Origin: Isochrysis galbana
Taxonomy: Eukaryota; Haptophyta; Isochrysidales; Isochrysidaceae
Assembly (NCBI GenBank): GCA_018136815.1
Contig: CM030931.1
Coordinates: forward strand, 4,284,148 to 4,348,147
Length of the DNA: 64,000 nucleotides
Direction: 5' to 3'
This document shows positions 29,017-38,876 of the stretch, one piece after another. Below the pieces are notes generated by a model. The model saw nothing but the letters and a program-made list of their open reading frames with translations, did no database searches and had not been told where the DNA came from. The first letter of the stretch is position 1, and the number at the start of each line of letters is the position of its first letter. Both the position numbers and the translations under genes were made by a program.

Positions 29017-29305
29017 CCGGAGGGCTCTGAGCCACTCCGTCCTCCGTCGCGAGCGGTACCGGCGGCTAGCGCGCTAGCGCGGCGCTTTGGCCCTCCTCCC
29101 CGCCGGGAGTCGGGTGAATGAAATTCTGGACTGGGTCGGGCATCGGGCATCCCCATTTGGGTGTTTGGACTGGGGACGAACGAACGGCGAACGAAGGGCG
29201 GTGGGCGGCGAGGCGCTCCTAGCGGCCCTAGAGTGATTGATGGATAGTAAGAGATTGTTAGACCTACAAAGAACTCTTCCCTCAGGGAGGGAGCCCAGGC
29301 AGGTG
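29017..29305 (-). mobile_element. Ty3/gypsy fragment: LTR end and gag start
   Basis: Reverse complement of the leader and first gag codons of the large retrotransposon (50130-50370): CTCTGAGCCACTCCGTC, GAGTCGGGTGAATGAAATTC, CCCCATTTGGGTGT, GGCGAGGCGCTCCTAGCGGC, AGAGATTGTTAGACCTAC. Diverged by substitutions and indels. A relic of another copy or a related family. Confidence 0.75.
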
Positions 29306-29617
29306 CAGCCGCTGTCGCATTCGCGAATCGACGCTCGTTAGGCTTCTCTTCGTCGTTCGGCATTTATCGTTATAATTCTCTGCTTTCTCTCGTTCTCGGT
29401 CAAAAGCTTCGCTTGGATGCATGGGATCGTGGGTTGTGGAGCGCCCTCTCTCTTTCTCTCGAAAGAGAAGGGAAGTTTCCCCACCTTTCTTCCTCCCAGG
29501 CGCCTCGCAGATAGGTTTAATTTGCTATCTCCCCTGCCGGTTCTTTATTTGCTTCTGGGGGCAATCAGGTTTAATTTACGACCTCTTCGTATCTCCCCCT
29601 TAGGCACATCGCACTTC

Positions 29618-30368
29618 AACTAAGTTTATACTTAGCTCGCCCATGGGGGGGCACGAGCCCCCCCCTCTCTCCACTCCTCCCCTGCCATGGGGGAGGAACC
29701 ACCCATCCTCCTGGCACGCCTGATGGCTTGCCAGGAGGCCACTGCCCTGCTGACCCTCTCTCCCACTGACAGGCTCGCCTGATTCGCCCATCCTGGCCCG
29801 GCGTGGCCAGCCCATTGCTCCAACCCCTCCTCCCCCCTGTTCGACAGGCAGACAGGTGCAGCGTGGGGGCCCCTGAGGCTCAGGAGCGCCAGCGAGGGAG
29901 AGGCAGGGGAGGCCAGGGCCCAGCCCCAGCCTCCTCTGCCCCCAGAGCTGGCCTCCATGAGCCTCCAGGGTCGCCAATGGGCAGCTGCAGGCCTGCCGCA
30001 GGCGCGCCATCGCGCGTGCCGCAGGAGAGGGGAGAGAGAGCGCGGAGAAGGGGGTGGGCGGAGCGGAGCTCCGCCCACCGAAAAGTAGGTAAGTCCCGCA
30101 CCTGTTTACAGGATAAGTCGGGACTGAGGTCGCCGCCCACTCGGAGACACAGGAGGAAGAGAGGGAACAGATCACCGGGGGGAGGCGCGGGCCACCGGAC
30201 CATATCTAAGCCTTTCACCCCAATCCCCCTAGTAGTGCACGGGGGGAGCCGCCTGATGGCGGGGGGAGAAGGGCTGGGAGCGTGGGGGTGTAGAAAGTTT
30301 TCCTACGTGAGTAGAAAGTAGAGGGTCCACGGCTGCGTGCGCGGTGAGACTATTGAAAGGTTTATTTA
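29618..30368 (+). mobile_element. Non-autonomous retroposon type B, copy 2
   Basis: Target duplication TAGGCACATCGCACTTC at 29601-29617 and 30369-30385. The 5' end is CTAAGTTTATACTTAG plus G/C hairpin. The 5' half is as in type A. The 3' end GTAGAGGGTCCACGGCTGCG then TGCGCGGTGAGACTATTG matches copy 1 of type B and the LINE 3' ends. No intact ORF. Confidence 0.85.
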
Positions 30369-30385
30369 TAGGCACATCGCACTTC

Positions 30386-30905
30386 TCTCGTCTTATTCGG
30401 TAGGTCTCTTGGAATCCTGCGTAGCAAGATTGCCTCTCGTTTCCGTTATGGTGCGATTCCCGTTCCAGACAAGATCGCCGACAGATCGCCCTTTGGTCGT
30501 CGTCCATCGTTGTCTGATCGGAGTGTTTGGGTTTGATTTCTGATTTCAGTCGAGTTATGTGAGAAAGTCGTGGGGCGAGAGTCGGGGTGTTTTCCTGGGT
30601 GTCTCTGTCCGTCGTCCTGTCGTCAGTCGTCATCCGTCGTCGCTCTCGCTCTCGTCGCTCTCGCTCTCGTAACACTCAGACCCTACAAACTCGCCTCGCC
30701 TCGCCAGCCCCTGCCCTCACAGCCCTCCTCACACTCACCCTCGCCTCTCGCTGTTCGCTCGATGTCGTTCTCGCCGCCGTCCTCGCCCTCGCTCAAGCCC
30801 GCCTGCCCGCCTTCCTCTGCTGACGGGCTTCAGCCCGTCAGCACCTCCGAAGTCGTCTCCCTCGCCGCGCCTGCCGCCGGCTTGGCCCCTTCCTCATTGC
30901 CCTCA
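30386..30905 (+). other. Possible LTR-element leader and gag start
   Basis: CT/CG-rich sequence with GTCGCTCTCGCTCTCGTCG, then ATG at about 30762 opening a Ser/Pro/Ala-rich frame (MSFSPPSSPSLKPACPPSSA) that is interrupted by retroposon A at 30906 and could continue after 31789. By analogy with the gypsy gag N-terminus at 50261 it may be the start of another retrotransposon gag. Weakly supported. Confidence 0.3.
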
Positions 30906-31773
30906 ACTAAGTTTATACTTGGTTCACCCATGGCGGGGCACGAGCCCCCCCCTCTCTCCACTCCTCCCCCGCCATGGGGGAGGAACCACCCACTCTCCTG
31001 GCATGCCTGATGGCTTGCCAGGAGAACACTGCCATGCTGACCCATCCCTCTCCCCACAGGCACGCCTGATTCGCCCGCCCTGGCCTGTCGTGGCCAGCCC
31101 ATCCCTCTGACCAGCCCCTCCTCCCCCTGGGCCCCCCTGATCAGGACCCCCCAGCCAGCTCCAGTCGACTGGCAGGGGCTCGAGAGCCAGCGATGGAGAG
31201 GCAGGAGGGGCCAGGGCCATGCCCCAGCCTCACCTGCCCCCTGAGCTGCGCTCCCAGGCCCCTGCTGGCCTCCTGGGGACCTGAAGAGGGGCCGCAGGCG
31301 CGCGCCATGGGCCCCCGCCGCAGGGAAGAGAGGAGGAAAAGGGAAGAGGGAGGGGAGGGGGGAGTGGCAGCTCTCCCCTCCGGCGTTTACGTGTCTTCTC
31401 GCCCCGTTTGGGTAAGAGAAGACGGGGGCGCCAGAACCAGGAGGGAAGGGCCGCGGCTCGCCGCGGCCACTCGCTCTTGCGAGGAGAGATTAGCGTTTCT
31501 GGGCTCCTATTCATGAGTGCCCCCCCCCCCCTGCGTTGTTTTTACCCGAAAGGGGTTTTCCCCCAGCGTGGACTCGAGGAGAGGACGTGCTGGGGTGCGC
31601 GGGGTCGGTGCGTGCACTGGGGGGAAGACGAATATCGGGGGAGGGGGCGGTGCCCCCTCCCCCCGGTAGCACTCGGACACCTGGCTCGTCAGGCATGGCG
31701 GGATTCCGGGACGGAAAAGTTGTGTCCAATTAGCTAGTGGGGTTGGCTAGGATATAACATTAATTATTTTAAT
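30906..31773 (+). mobile_element. Non-autonomous retroposon type A, full-length copy
   Basis: Target duplication TTCCTCATTGCCCTCA at 30890-30905 and 31774-31789. Begins ACTAAGTTTATACTTGG (the 5' palindrome, one arm changed). Contains the conserved CGAAAGGGGTTTTCCCCCAG and ends TGTCCAATTAGCTAGTGGGG, GATATAACATTAATTATTTT. No intact ORF. Confidence 0.85.
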
Positions 31774-31789
31774 TTCCTCATTGCCCTCA

Positions 31790-32589
31790 GGCCCTATGGG
31801 CCATCACAATTCGTCAGCCGCGCAAGCTCCGAGTCGGCCGTGGCGCCTGCGCCGAAGAGCAACTTCCCACTTGGCCGTGCAGCTCCTTGTGCGCGCGCGC
31901 GCGCGGCACGTAATACGTCACGTAATAGTCAGTGGGTGCGTGGGTGCGTGGGTGCACAGTAGTACACAGTACACAGTACCCATGACAGTACCGGCGGTGT
32001 GGTGTTAACCCGCAGATGGTTGGTACCAACACTTGCAGATTGAGGTGTCAACGCATGTGCCACACCTAGCCAATAGAGGTGTTAACGCAAAGTGGGTCAA
32101 CACCGGGTAAACGTGTACCCATACACCCTGTCCCTAGAAGTCCTTCTATGAATTCGAAGATGGGCTCGATCTGAGGCATGAAGATAGGGCAGCTCAGCGC
32201 GTGGGGAGACGGGGGAGGGGCGCTTGGGAGCAAGCAGAGAAGGGGGGGGGGGGGGGAGAGGCGGGCCACTCGCCCATGAGGCACGCCTCCAATACCAGGG
32301 GGGGCTATTCAATACTCAATACCAGGGGGGGGCTCGCCTCTCCCCCACTCCACTTCTACCCAAATATGCAAAAAATATGCGGCCATGTGTCGAAATATGA
32401 AATATGCAGATGTGACAAATCTACCCAAATATGCAATCAAATATGCTGCATATTTCTACCTGAGCCTAATGGGCCCCGGATATGTGTTTGTCGGGTGTAT
32501 AGGGAACTTTCTACCGAAGAAAATCCTCAAATTTTCTCAACCGTGAGATAGCCATTTCCATTTTCGCATTTTCATTTTCGCTACCCCTA
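31790..32589. other. Gene-free repeat-rich spacer
   Basis: Contains (CG)n near 31895, imperfect repeats of GAGGTGTNAACGCA around 32040-32095, a G-run at 32240-32260 and several AAATATGC words (32360-32450). No exon supported. Confidence 0.4.
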
Positions 32590-32765
32590 ATAAAAAACCC
32601 TGTTTGACCGCCCTACGACAAGGGAGGCGAGGGAAAAAAGGGCGAATATAGGATGATGCGACGGTGACTATAGTGACTAGCCTACAAGGGGACATAGAAA
32701 CGCAGACGACTTCTAAAACAAAAAACAATAAGGCCGATCGCGGATGCGACGTGCGACAGAGGCGC
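32590..32765 (-). repeat. Dispersed repeat D, copy 2
   Basis: Reverse complement of the block at 1762-1990: GCATCCGCGATCGGCC, TTTTAGAAGTCGTCTGCG, TTGTAGGCTAGTCAC, CACCGTCGCATCATCCTA. Moderately diverged. Confidence 0.6.
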
Positions 32766-33341
32766 GCCGAGGTCCGAGGTCCATACAACGAATCAACGAA
32801 TGGCGCTGCCGTTGTGTCCGTTGTGTCCCCCGGCGAGTGGCGAGTGGGCAGCGTGCCTCTGCCTCTGCACCCGCTTCATCTGGGGGGAGGGGGGGGAGGG
32901 GTCTCCGGGCGGAGGGGCGGGGCGCGCGCTCTGATTTCGCGCCACGCGTTCGCGCGCTCCCCCTCCCCCCCCTGACCCCCCAAATTTCGAGAAATTTCGA
33001 ACGAAATTTCCCCCGGCGAACCCCCCCCAAATTTCGAAAGAAAATTCGAAATCCTGACCCCAGTCTAACCCCTGCCCGCCCAAATATGTAGCTATGTAGC
33101 AAATATGTCGACATATCCCAAATATATTTTACGATATGTTGATATTCCTGCCTAGCCCTAGCCGTAGCTCCCCATCTTCACCTAACGCGTCTGACTCTCA
33201 TGATGCTAACGGGAAGCAAGGAGTGTGGAGAGTGGCTCTCAAAATTAGTCTGTACCAACTTCTCGTTTAACCTTAGAAAGGTGCGGCGGGATTGCGGGGG
33301 AATCTCTCAAGAGTACTTTATTCTCCTACTCGTAGAGACAA

Positions 33342-33342
33342 C

Positions 33343-33424
<82 letters not shown>
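33342..33424 (+). repeat. (CT)n-(C)31 compound tract upstream of GPI
   Basis: About 52 bp of CT repeat followed by 31 consecutive C, 147 bp upstream of the GPI start codon. Read length in such tracts is unreliable. It may affect promoter structure (triplex-prone mirror repeat). Confidence 0.9.
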
Positions 33425-33570
33425 ACTTTCTCTCTGTCGGCGCAGTGCGTGCTGCCCGTCGATGCCAAGTGCAAAACATATATGTGATTACCCTTTTCTA
33501 ATGGATAACGACTGGAATCCTCTTCCGGACCTCCCCGCACCCTCCCTCTCTCTCCCCCCTCCCCATCACG

Positions 33571-35211
33571 ATGGCCTCCACCGACGCGTGGCGCGCGCTC
33601 GAGGCGCACTTCGAGTCGATGAAGGACGTGCACATGCGCGACCTTTTCGCCTCCGACACCTCGCGCTTCTCCTCCTTCTCCGCCGAGGCCCACTCAATCC
33701 TACTTGATTATTCGAAGAACATCGTGAAAGAAGAGACCCTCTCTCTTCTTGAGGCTCTGCTGGATCAGGCGGGCGTCGACGAGATGGCGAAGCGGATGTT
33801 CGCGGGCGAGAAGATCAACATTACTGAGCGGCGTGCCGTACTCCACGTTGCGCTCCGCAACCGCTCGAACAGCGCTATTTTTGTCGATGGGAAGGATGTG
33901 ATGCCTGAGGTGAACCAGGTGCTCTCCCAGATGAAGGCCTTTGTGGAAAAGGTGCGCTCGGGCGAGTGGAAGGGGTTCACGGGCAAGCCGATACAGCACG
34001 TCGTTAACCTGGGCATCGGTGGTTCGGACCTTGGGCCCGTCATGGTGACCGAGGCGCTCAAGCCTTACACCAAGAGGGACCTCAAGGTGCACTTTGTTTC
34101 CAACGTGGATGCAACGCACATCGCAGAGGTGCTGCGTGAGGTGGACGCTGAGACGACGCTCTTTCTCATCGCTTCTAAGACGTTCACTACCCAAGAGACT
34201 ATGACCAATGCGGGCACCGCCAAGGAGTGGTTGCTTTCCAAGCTATCCGACCCAAAGGCAATCGCAAGCCACTTTGCGGCGCTCTCAACCAACGCGGAGG
34301 CCGTCTCCGCCTTTGGCATCGACACAGCCAACATGTTCGGCTTTTGGGACTGGGTGGGCGGTCGCTACTCCTCCTGGTCGGCCATCGGCACTTCCATCGC
34401 CCTCGCCATTGGCTGGGAAAACTTTGAACAGTTCCTCGCTGGTGCGCATGCGATGGACAAGCACTTCCTTGAGGCACCGTTCCGCAAGAACCTGCCAAAG
34501 ATCCTCGCCGCCTTGGGCATCTGGTACGGCAACTTCTTCGGGGCCGAGACGCATGCCATCCTGCCATACGACCAGTACATGCACCGGTTTCCCGCCTACT
34601 TCCAGCAGGCGGATATGGAGTCCAATGGGAAGCGAGTGACACGGGGCGGCGACGAGGTGTCCATGCAAACGGGGCCCATCATCTGGGGCGAGCCAGGCAC
34701 CAACGGGCAGCACGCCTTCTACCAGCTGATGCACCAGGGTACCAAGCTTATCCCGGCAGACTTTCTTGCACCAGCTGTCTCGCAGAACCCACTAGGCGAG
34801 CACCACCCCATCCTGCTCTCTAACTACTTTGCACAAACCGAGGCGCTCATGATGGGCAAGACAGCTGCCGAGGCGGAGGCCGAGCTCAAGAAGAGCGGGC
34901 TTGAGGGCAAGGAGCTGGCTCAGCTGCTGCCGCACAAAGTCTTTGTCGGCAACAAGCCCACCAACTCGCTGCTTTTCGACAAGCTTGATCCCTTCACGCT
35001 CGGTGCGCTCATCGCCATGTATGAGCACAAGATCTTCGTGCAAGGAATTGTGTGGGACGTCAACTCGTTCGACCAGTGGGGCGTCGAGCTGGGCAAGCAG
35101 CTCGCCAAGAAGATCTTGCCCGAACTTCAAGGAGCCGCCGAAGTCACTTCGCACGACTCCTCCACCAACGGGCTTATCAACAGCTACAAAAAGAAGGCAG
35201 GCATTGCCTGA
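33571..35211 (+). CDS. GPI: Glucose-6-phosphate isomerase
   Basis: 546 residues in one exon, the normal length for the family. It interconverts glucose-6-phosphate and fructose-6-phosphate in glycolysis and gluconeogenesis. Seen in order: [20 protein letters not shown] (phosphate loop), [31 protein letters not shown] (first GPI signature region), [20 protein letters not shown] with the catalytic Glu, [20 protein letters not shown] with the catalytic His, and [18 protein letters not shown] (second signature, catalytic Lys). No presequence precedes the mature start, so a cytosolic enzyme is likely. The start ATG follows a CT-rich leader. Confidence 0.97.
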   Translation: MASTDAWRALEAHFESMKDVHMRDLFASDTSRFSSFSAEAHSILLDYSKNIVKEETLSLLEALLDQAGVDEMAKRMFAGEKINITERRAVLHVALRNRSNSAIFVDGKDVMPEVNQVLSQMKAFVEKVRSGEWKGFTGKPIQHVVNLGIGGSDLGPVMVTEALKPYTKRDLKVHFVSNVDATHIAEVLREVDAETTLFLIASKTFTTQETMTNAGTAKEWLLSKLSDPKAIASHFAALSTNAEAVSAFGIDTANMFGFWDWVGGRYSSWSAIGTSIALAIGWENFEQFLAGAHAMDKHFLEAPFRKNLPKILAALGIWYGNFFGAETHAILPYDQYMHRFPAYFQQADMESNGKRVTRGGDEVSMQTGPIIWGEPGTNGQHAFYQLMHQGTKLIPADFLAPAVSQNPLGEHHPILLSNYFAQTEALMMGKTAAEAEAELKKSGLEGKELAQLLPHKVFVGNKPTNSLLFDKLDPFTLGALIAMYEHKIFVQGIVWDVNSFDQWGVELGKQLAKKILPELQGAAEVTSHDSSTNGLINSYKKKAGIA

Positions 35212-35679
35212 TTCCGAGGCGCTCTAGTTGGCGTTAGCACCGAGCATAGTCACCAGCCTGCAGGACGGACGCAAGGTAGGTTCCCAGTCTCGCCGTCATC
35301 TTGCGATGAGGTGGCAGGAGGTCCATGCACCGAGACGCCGAGCGTAGTCCGATATGTTGCGATGCCTGCCGAGGCGCGCATGTGGAATCGCTAATAGTGG
35401 CCCACGCGTGGGCAAACCTACCTCGTAACGCGGCTTGTCCATGCGTCCTTGTGGCTTGTGGAAATGAAAAGTCATGCCCCGAAAGCTTAGAAGGAGACTG
35501 CGACAACCTATTATTGTAAAAATCCTAAAGATTTCGGTTACTAGTGCTAGCTGGTGAGGACTCCACGCAGCTAACAGCTAATGCGCTACTACAAGCCATC
35601 ACCCTAGCGCCCCAGAAGCACTCACTATCCGCCTATCCGCTATCCGCTAGCCCCCTCATTCCTTTATCGCTCGGCGGTG
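35212..35679. other. 3' flank of GPI
   Basis: Mixed composition, no exon or known repeat seen. Confidence 0.35.
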
Positions 35680-35757
35680 AACTAAGTTTGCACTTGGTTC
35701 GCCCATGGGGGACACGACACTCCCCCCCTCCACTCCTCCTTTGTCGTGGGGGGAAAG
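35680..35757 (+). mobile_element. 5' fragment of a type A/B retroposon
   Basis: Only the 5' module is present: AACTAAGTTTGCACTTGG, TTCGCCCATGGGGG, CCCCCTCCACTCCTCC, then unrelated sequence. Diverged palindrome. A truncated or deleted copy. Confidence 0.6.
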
Positions 35758-35929
35758 ATGAATTGGTTTAGTTTTAGTTGGTGGGAAGCCCAGATTCAGA
35801 TTCAGATTCTTCAACCTAAGATATCCTTGAGGCACAAAGGCGCCAGAGTCCTACGAATGCATGGAAATCGTAGGACGCGGTCCTACAATGACAATGACGA
35901 CAGTGTAGGACGGCACCGGCTGACCGCCA

Positions 35930-36025
35930 AGTCCTCAGAGAGAGCCGGAACCCAACGAGAAATGACAAGCCTTGCAAGAAGGCCTATGAACAAGCCTCCA
36001 CAAGCGAAGGTGCAACTCGAGGTGA
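35930..36025 (-). mobile_element. Ty3/gypsy LTR fragment
   Basis: Reverse complement of part of the LTR (49330-49410): GGCTTGTTCATAGGC, TTCTTGCAAGGCTTGTC, CGTTGGGTTCCGG. Short diverged relic. Confidence 0.5.
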
Positions 36026-36381
36026 CCTTTTCTTGTCACACCCCTCTCGCGTCTATTTTGGTAATAATCATTGTTGACCCTCAACCTAACTTTATAGTTG
36101 GTCGCCATGGTGCGCGCCGCCGCTCCCCTGTCGAACATGCGATGACTATAGGCTCATAGGCAGAGGGCCGTTCGATCGAGCCGGCAGCTGACGCGGTCGT
36201 GGGAGGTTCGTTGATTGTTGCTGGCGGGAAAATGTCTGATAGGTCATAGTAAGAATCGGGTCTGACAGTGTCTGCCATCGAGCGCCACGAGCGACGAAGT
36301 GGACTTACAGTCGGAGGATTGCGACGCGTGGCGTCGGAGAGTAGGGACGAGGCTAGCTAGCGAGCTAGTGGGAGAGAGAGA

Positions 36382-36532
36382 GAGTGAGAATGAGAGCTTC
36401 TTAGGTCCAAGGTAGACACGGGAGACTACGACACAAGGACTCAAAAAGATAAGGACACAGAACCACACCAACTAAACCAAACAGGGCGAAAACTAACCAC
36501 TAACCACACCAGGACGGACGGCCAGGCGTCGC
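36382..36532 (+). repeat. Dispersed repeat F, copy 2
   Basis: GAGTGAGAATGAGAGCTTCT through GGTAGACACGGGAGACTACG and GGGCGAAAACTAACCAC to GGACGGCCAGGCGTCGC, matching 19494-19640. It lies directly left of the orphan exon at 36558. Confidence 0.7.
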
Positions 36533-36557
36533 AGCGTTGTCGTTTCTGCTCGGACAG

Positions 36558-36835
36558 TGGTGGTATACGTTTACGCCGTCGCGCGGTTCCCCGTGGTTTG
36601 GCTCCCACGCATTTCCGCACGCTGCGCTTGCCTCGCCGGCCTTCGTTCGCTGTCGCTCCGAGGCCCTCGCACGCCTGTCGCCATCGGATCGCACATTGAG
36701 AAGCGCCGGCCGGACCTCTCCGAGAAGATGCGCGCCTCCCTCCTGCGGCGGCCGCATGGCGTCACCCGCGAGTTCGTGGAGCTCCTTGGGTACGGGCCCC
36801 TTCCCCGTGTGGTGTCTTTCCCCGACGACGAGTGA
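36558..36835 (+). CDS. Orphan terminal exon, unknown protein
   Basis: A frame with almost exclusive G/C at third positions, ending in TGA at 36835. It includes VAIGSHIEKRRPDLSEKMRA, LLRRPHGVTREFVELLGYGP and RVVSFPDDE. A possible splice acceptor (CTCGGACAG|TGG) opens it. No upstream exon is visible because repeats D/F and retroelement relics occupy the 5' side. Family not recognised. The gene is probably broken or its other exons lie far off. Confidence 0.4.
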
Positions 36836-37246
36836 GGGGTGAGGAGGAGTGGTGGCGGTGGGGGGGGGGGGGGGGGCGATGGACGAGTGTACGGGAGTGC
36901 GCGACTGGAAAATTTATTGTCACAAGATAATACAAGAGAATACAGTACCCCCCCTTGGTCATGGGAGATGAATAAAAAAAAAATCTTAAAAAGCTAGCCG
37001 CTACATGCACGGCGTGAGGCAGATTGCTAGTGCTACTCCTAACTACCCTCCCTTTCCTATCACACCCCTTTCCCCCCCCCCCTTTGTCCTTCCTAGCAAA
37101 TGGAGGGGGGGGAGGCCGCGCGCGCTGCTTCGACCAGGGGCGTGAGATAGAGGGGGTAAGAGTGGGTGGAGTCCTTGTTTGGGTGTGTTTTACCGCCCCC
37201 CAAGGGGTCGGCCCTCTGAAGAAACCTTCTCCTTAGTTCGGGGGGT

Positions 37247-38125
37247 TCATGTAATACTTTTAATGCCTAGTTCGGTCGCTATTTGCGCCATATCGATAGA
37301 GATCTCCAGGTTAAAATCTTTATCTACTGAGTATAGCGGGGAAATCATTCTGCGCAGGCGTTTGTTGCTCGGGGCGTGAAGTCCAAGTCTTTCTCTCTGG
37401 GCTTTAAGGCGTTGGAAGAAGCCTACCTTCGCCTTGACCAGCCAGTGGAATCTCGAGAATACGGCCCTTAGGATGGCTTTCGTCGATCTCGCCTCGGCGT
37501 TGCCGTAGTGCACGTTGTAGAAGTCCGTCAGTATGTATCTCCATGCTAAGATTCCTATATATCCCGAGGAGGGGTGCGGTCTGTCGACCTGATAGCAGAA
37601 CAACCGTTGTGCCGTCACGTGTTGCAGTGTGTTTTGCGTTTTGAAGAGTTGCTCGATGTACGTGAAGATTTGTTCCGTCGCGCGACATCGCGCTAGGTGT
37701 GTGGACGACTCGGGGGCTTCCCCACAGAAGCGGCAGGTCGGGTCATCAGCGAATCTGTTGGCCGTTGCGATCCGTCTATGAAGTATATGCTTAAAGTGTA
37801 AGTATGAGTCCCGAGGTGTTAAGAAGTTGTATTTGTATAGTTGAGATATCTGCTTCCACTTCTCTTTTAAGACGGGGAGTCTCTCCTCCCATCGGACGGT
37901 CGCTTTTTGTCGTTTGCTTTTCTTGCCCGCGAGGTAGGCGTTAGTTAGCGCTTTGACATCGCATTCCTCTAGCGTCTTTCGCGTACCTTTCAGCGTGTAT
38001 TCTTGGGGTAGAGGGTAGGCTGTGTCGGCCGGTCCGTCATATGCGCTGCCCCATTTGAGCGGGATCCGCAATTCGGAGGACGAAGGCTGAGGATAAGCTA
38101 TATCATAGATATGGGGCTCCCCCAT
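37247..38125 (-). CDS. LINE ORF2 C-terminal segment (zf-RVT type)
   Basis: About 292 residues, starting at an ATG 6 nt after the ORF1 stop. Contains a CCHC-like cluster PTCRFCGEAPESSTHLARC preceded by LHFKHILHRRIATANRF, the pattern of the zinc-binding region at the C-terminus of non-LTR reverse transcriptases. Then ILAWRYILTDFYNVHYGNAE. A homologous segment lies at 47805-48703 (LCGKHRENSTHLARC, IIAWRYIIGDFYKVEFDN). No RT core (YADD) is present. Confidence 0.65.
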   Translation of the reverse strand: MGEPHIYDIAYPQPSSSELRIPLKWGSAYDGPADTAYPLPQEYTLKGTRKTLEECDVKALTNAYLAGKKSKRQKATVRWEERLPVLKEKWKQISQLYKYNFLTPRDSYLHFKHILHRRIATANRFADDPTCRFCGEAPESSTHLARCRATEQIFTYIEQLFKTQNTLQHVTAQRLFCYQVDRPHPSSGYIGILAWRYILTDFYNVHYGNAEARSTKAILRAVFSRFHWLVKAKVGFFQRLKAQRERLGLHAPSNKRLRRMISPLYSVDKDFNLEISIDMAQIATELGIKSIT

Positions 38126-38130
38126 TACAT

Positions 38131-38832
38131 TTAGACGCACTTCGTAGTAAGGAATTTCATGAAGGTGGCAACATCTTCGCTCTTAATGTCCTTTTTGTCT
38201 TCAGCTAGCTGAGCTAGCTGAATGAAAAAAGGTGTGTCTTCAGGCTCTTCCTCATCATCTGGAGGGGGGGGTGCGAGTTGGTTGGTGCTGTTGGCAATCG
38301 GTTTTGGCTCCGACTGCGGGTCCGCTCGCTTCCGCGAGGGCGGCGGGGGTTGTTGGGTAGGTTGAGAAGGAGCCAACTGTGCTCCTGTTGGTTGCTTTCC
38401 CTTTGGGCCAGCCGCCTCGGCGTACGATTTCTGGGAGTTGTTCTTTGAAGGGTTGGAGGCCGTAAAGGCTCCCAGGATGGATTGTTGTGTGTAGTGCCCG
38501 CCCACGAGGGGTGCACAGTTGGTAGGAGTTGCCTCCATGGGGGTGGCAGCAGAGCTGCCACACCCCATGGGGAGTCCTTGAATGGGTGGCGTGGCTGCAG
38601 GTGGTGGCGGCTGAGCCTGTGTCTGGCTCTGTTGGTCTGGGGGGAACAGGGCTCTGCCTGTTCCCACCTTCTGTGAGGTCTGGCCGGCGGGAGGAGGTGG
38701 AAGCATGTCGACGTCTTCGTCGGCTGGGGCGGCGGCTTGCGCGCGCTTGGGCTCCGGTGGCTTCGGGCGGCCCCGTTGGGGCGTCGTGACTGCGGTGGGC
38801 TGGGAGGTGGGAGGCGGCGCGGCGCGCTCCAT
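38131..38832 (-). CDS. LINE ORF1, Pro/Gln-rich gag-like protein
   Basis: 233 residues from ATG 38832, chosen because upstream codons lie in the element's end and the target duplication. Low-complexity Pro/Gln/Ala-rich with basic patches (PQRGRPKPPEPKRAQAAAPA, SRKRADPQSEPK) and SYAEAAGPKGK. The C-terminus is helical and acidic/basic (FIQLAQLAEDKKDIKSEDVA). No zinc knuckle or RRM seen. A nucleic-acid-binding ORF1 role is inferred from position only. Confidence 0.5.
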   Translation of the reverse strand: MERAAPPPTSQPTAVTTPQRGRPKPPEPKRAQAAAPADEDVDMLPPPPAGQTSQKVGTGRALFPPDQQSQTQAQPPPPAATPPIQGLPMGCGSSAATPMEATPTNCAPLVGGHYTQQSILGAFTASNPSKNNSQKSYAEAAGPKGKQPTGAQLAPSQPTQQPPPPSRKRADPQSEPKPIANSTNQLAPPPPDDEEEPEDTPFFIQLAQLAEDKKDIKSEDVATFMKFLTTKCV

Positions 38833-38876
38833 CGCTAAAACTATAACGATAGTTTTTTTGTCATGGGAGATGAATA

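Larger units (their letters stand above)
36975..38859 (-). mobile_element. LINE-type retroelement C1, internally deleted, both ends present
   Basis: Flanked by a perfect 17-bp duplication GTCATGGGAGATGAATA (36958-36974 and 38860-38876). In sense (minus) it begins AAAAAAACTATCGTTATAG and 27 bp later opens ORF1 (ATG 38832). ORF1 ends in TAAATG and is followed by the C-terminal zinc domain of a reverse transcriptase ORF2. The 3' end is AGCTTTTTAAG followed by ATTTTTTTTT, a T-run where LINEs normally have A. Endonuclease and RT cores are missing. Confidence 0.75.
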
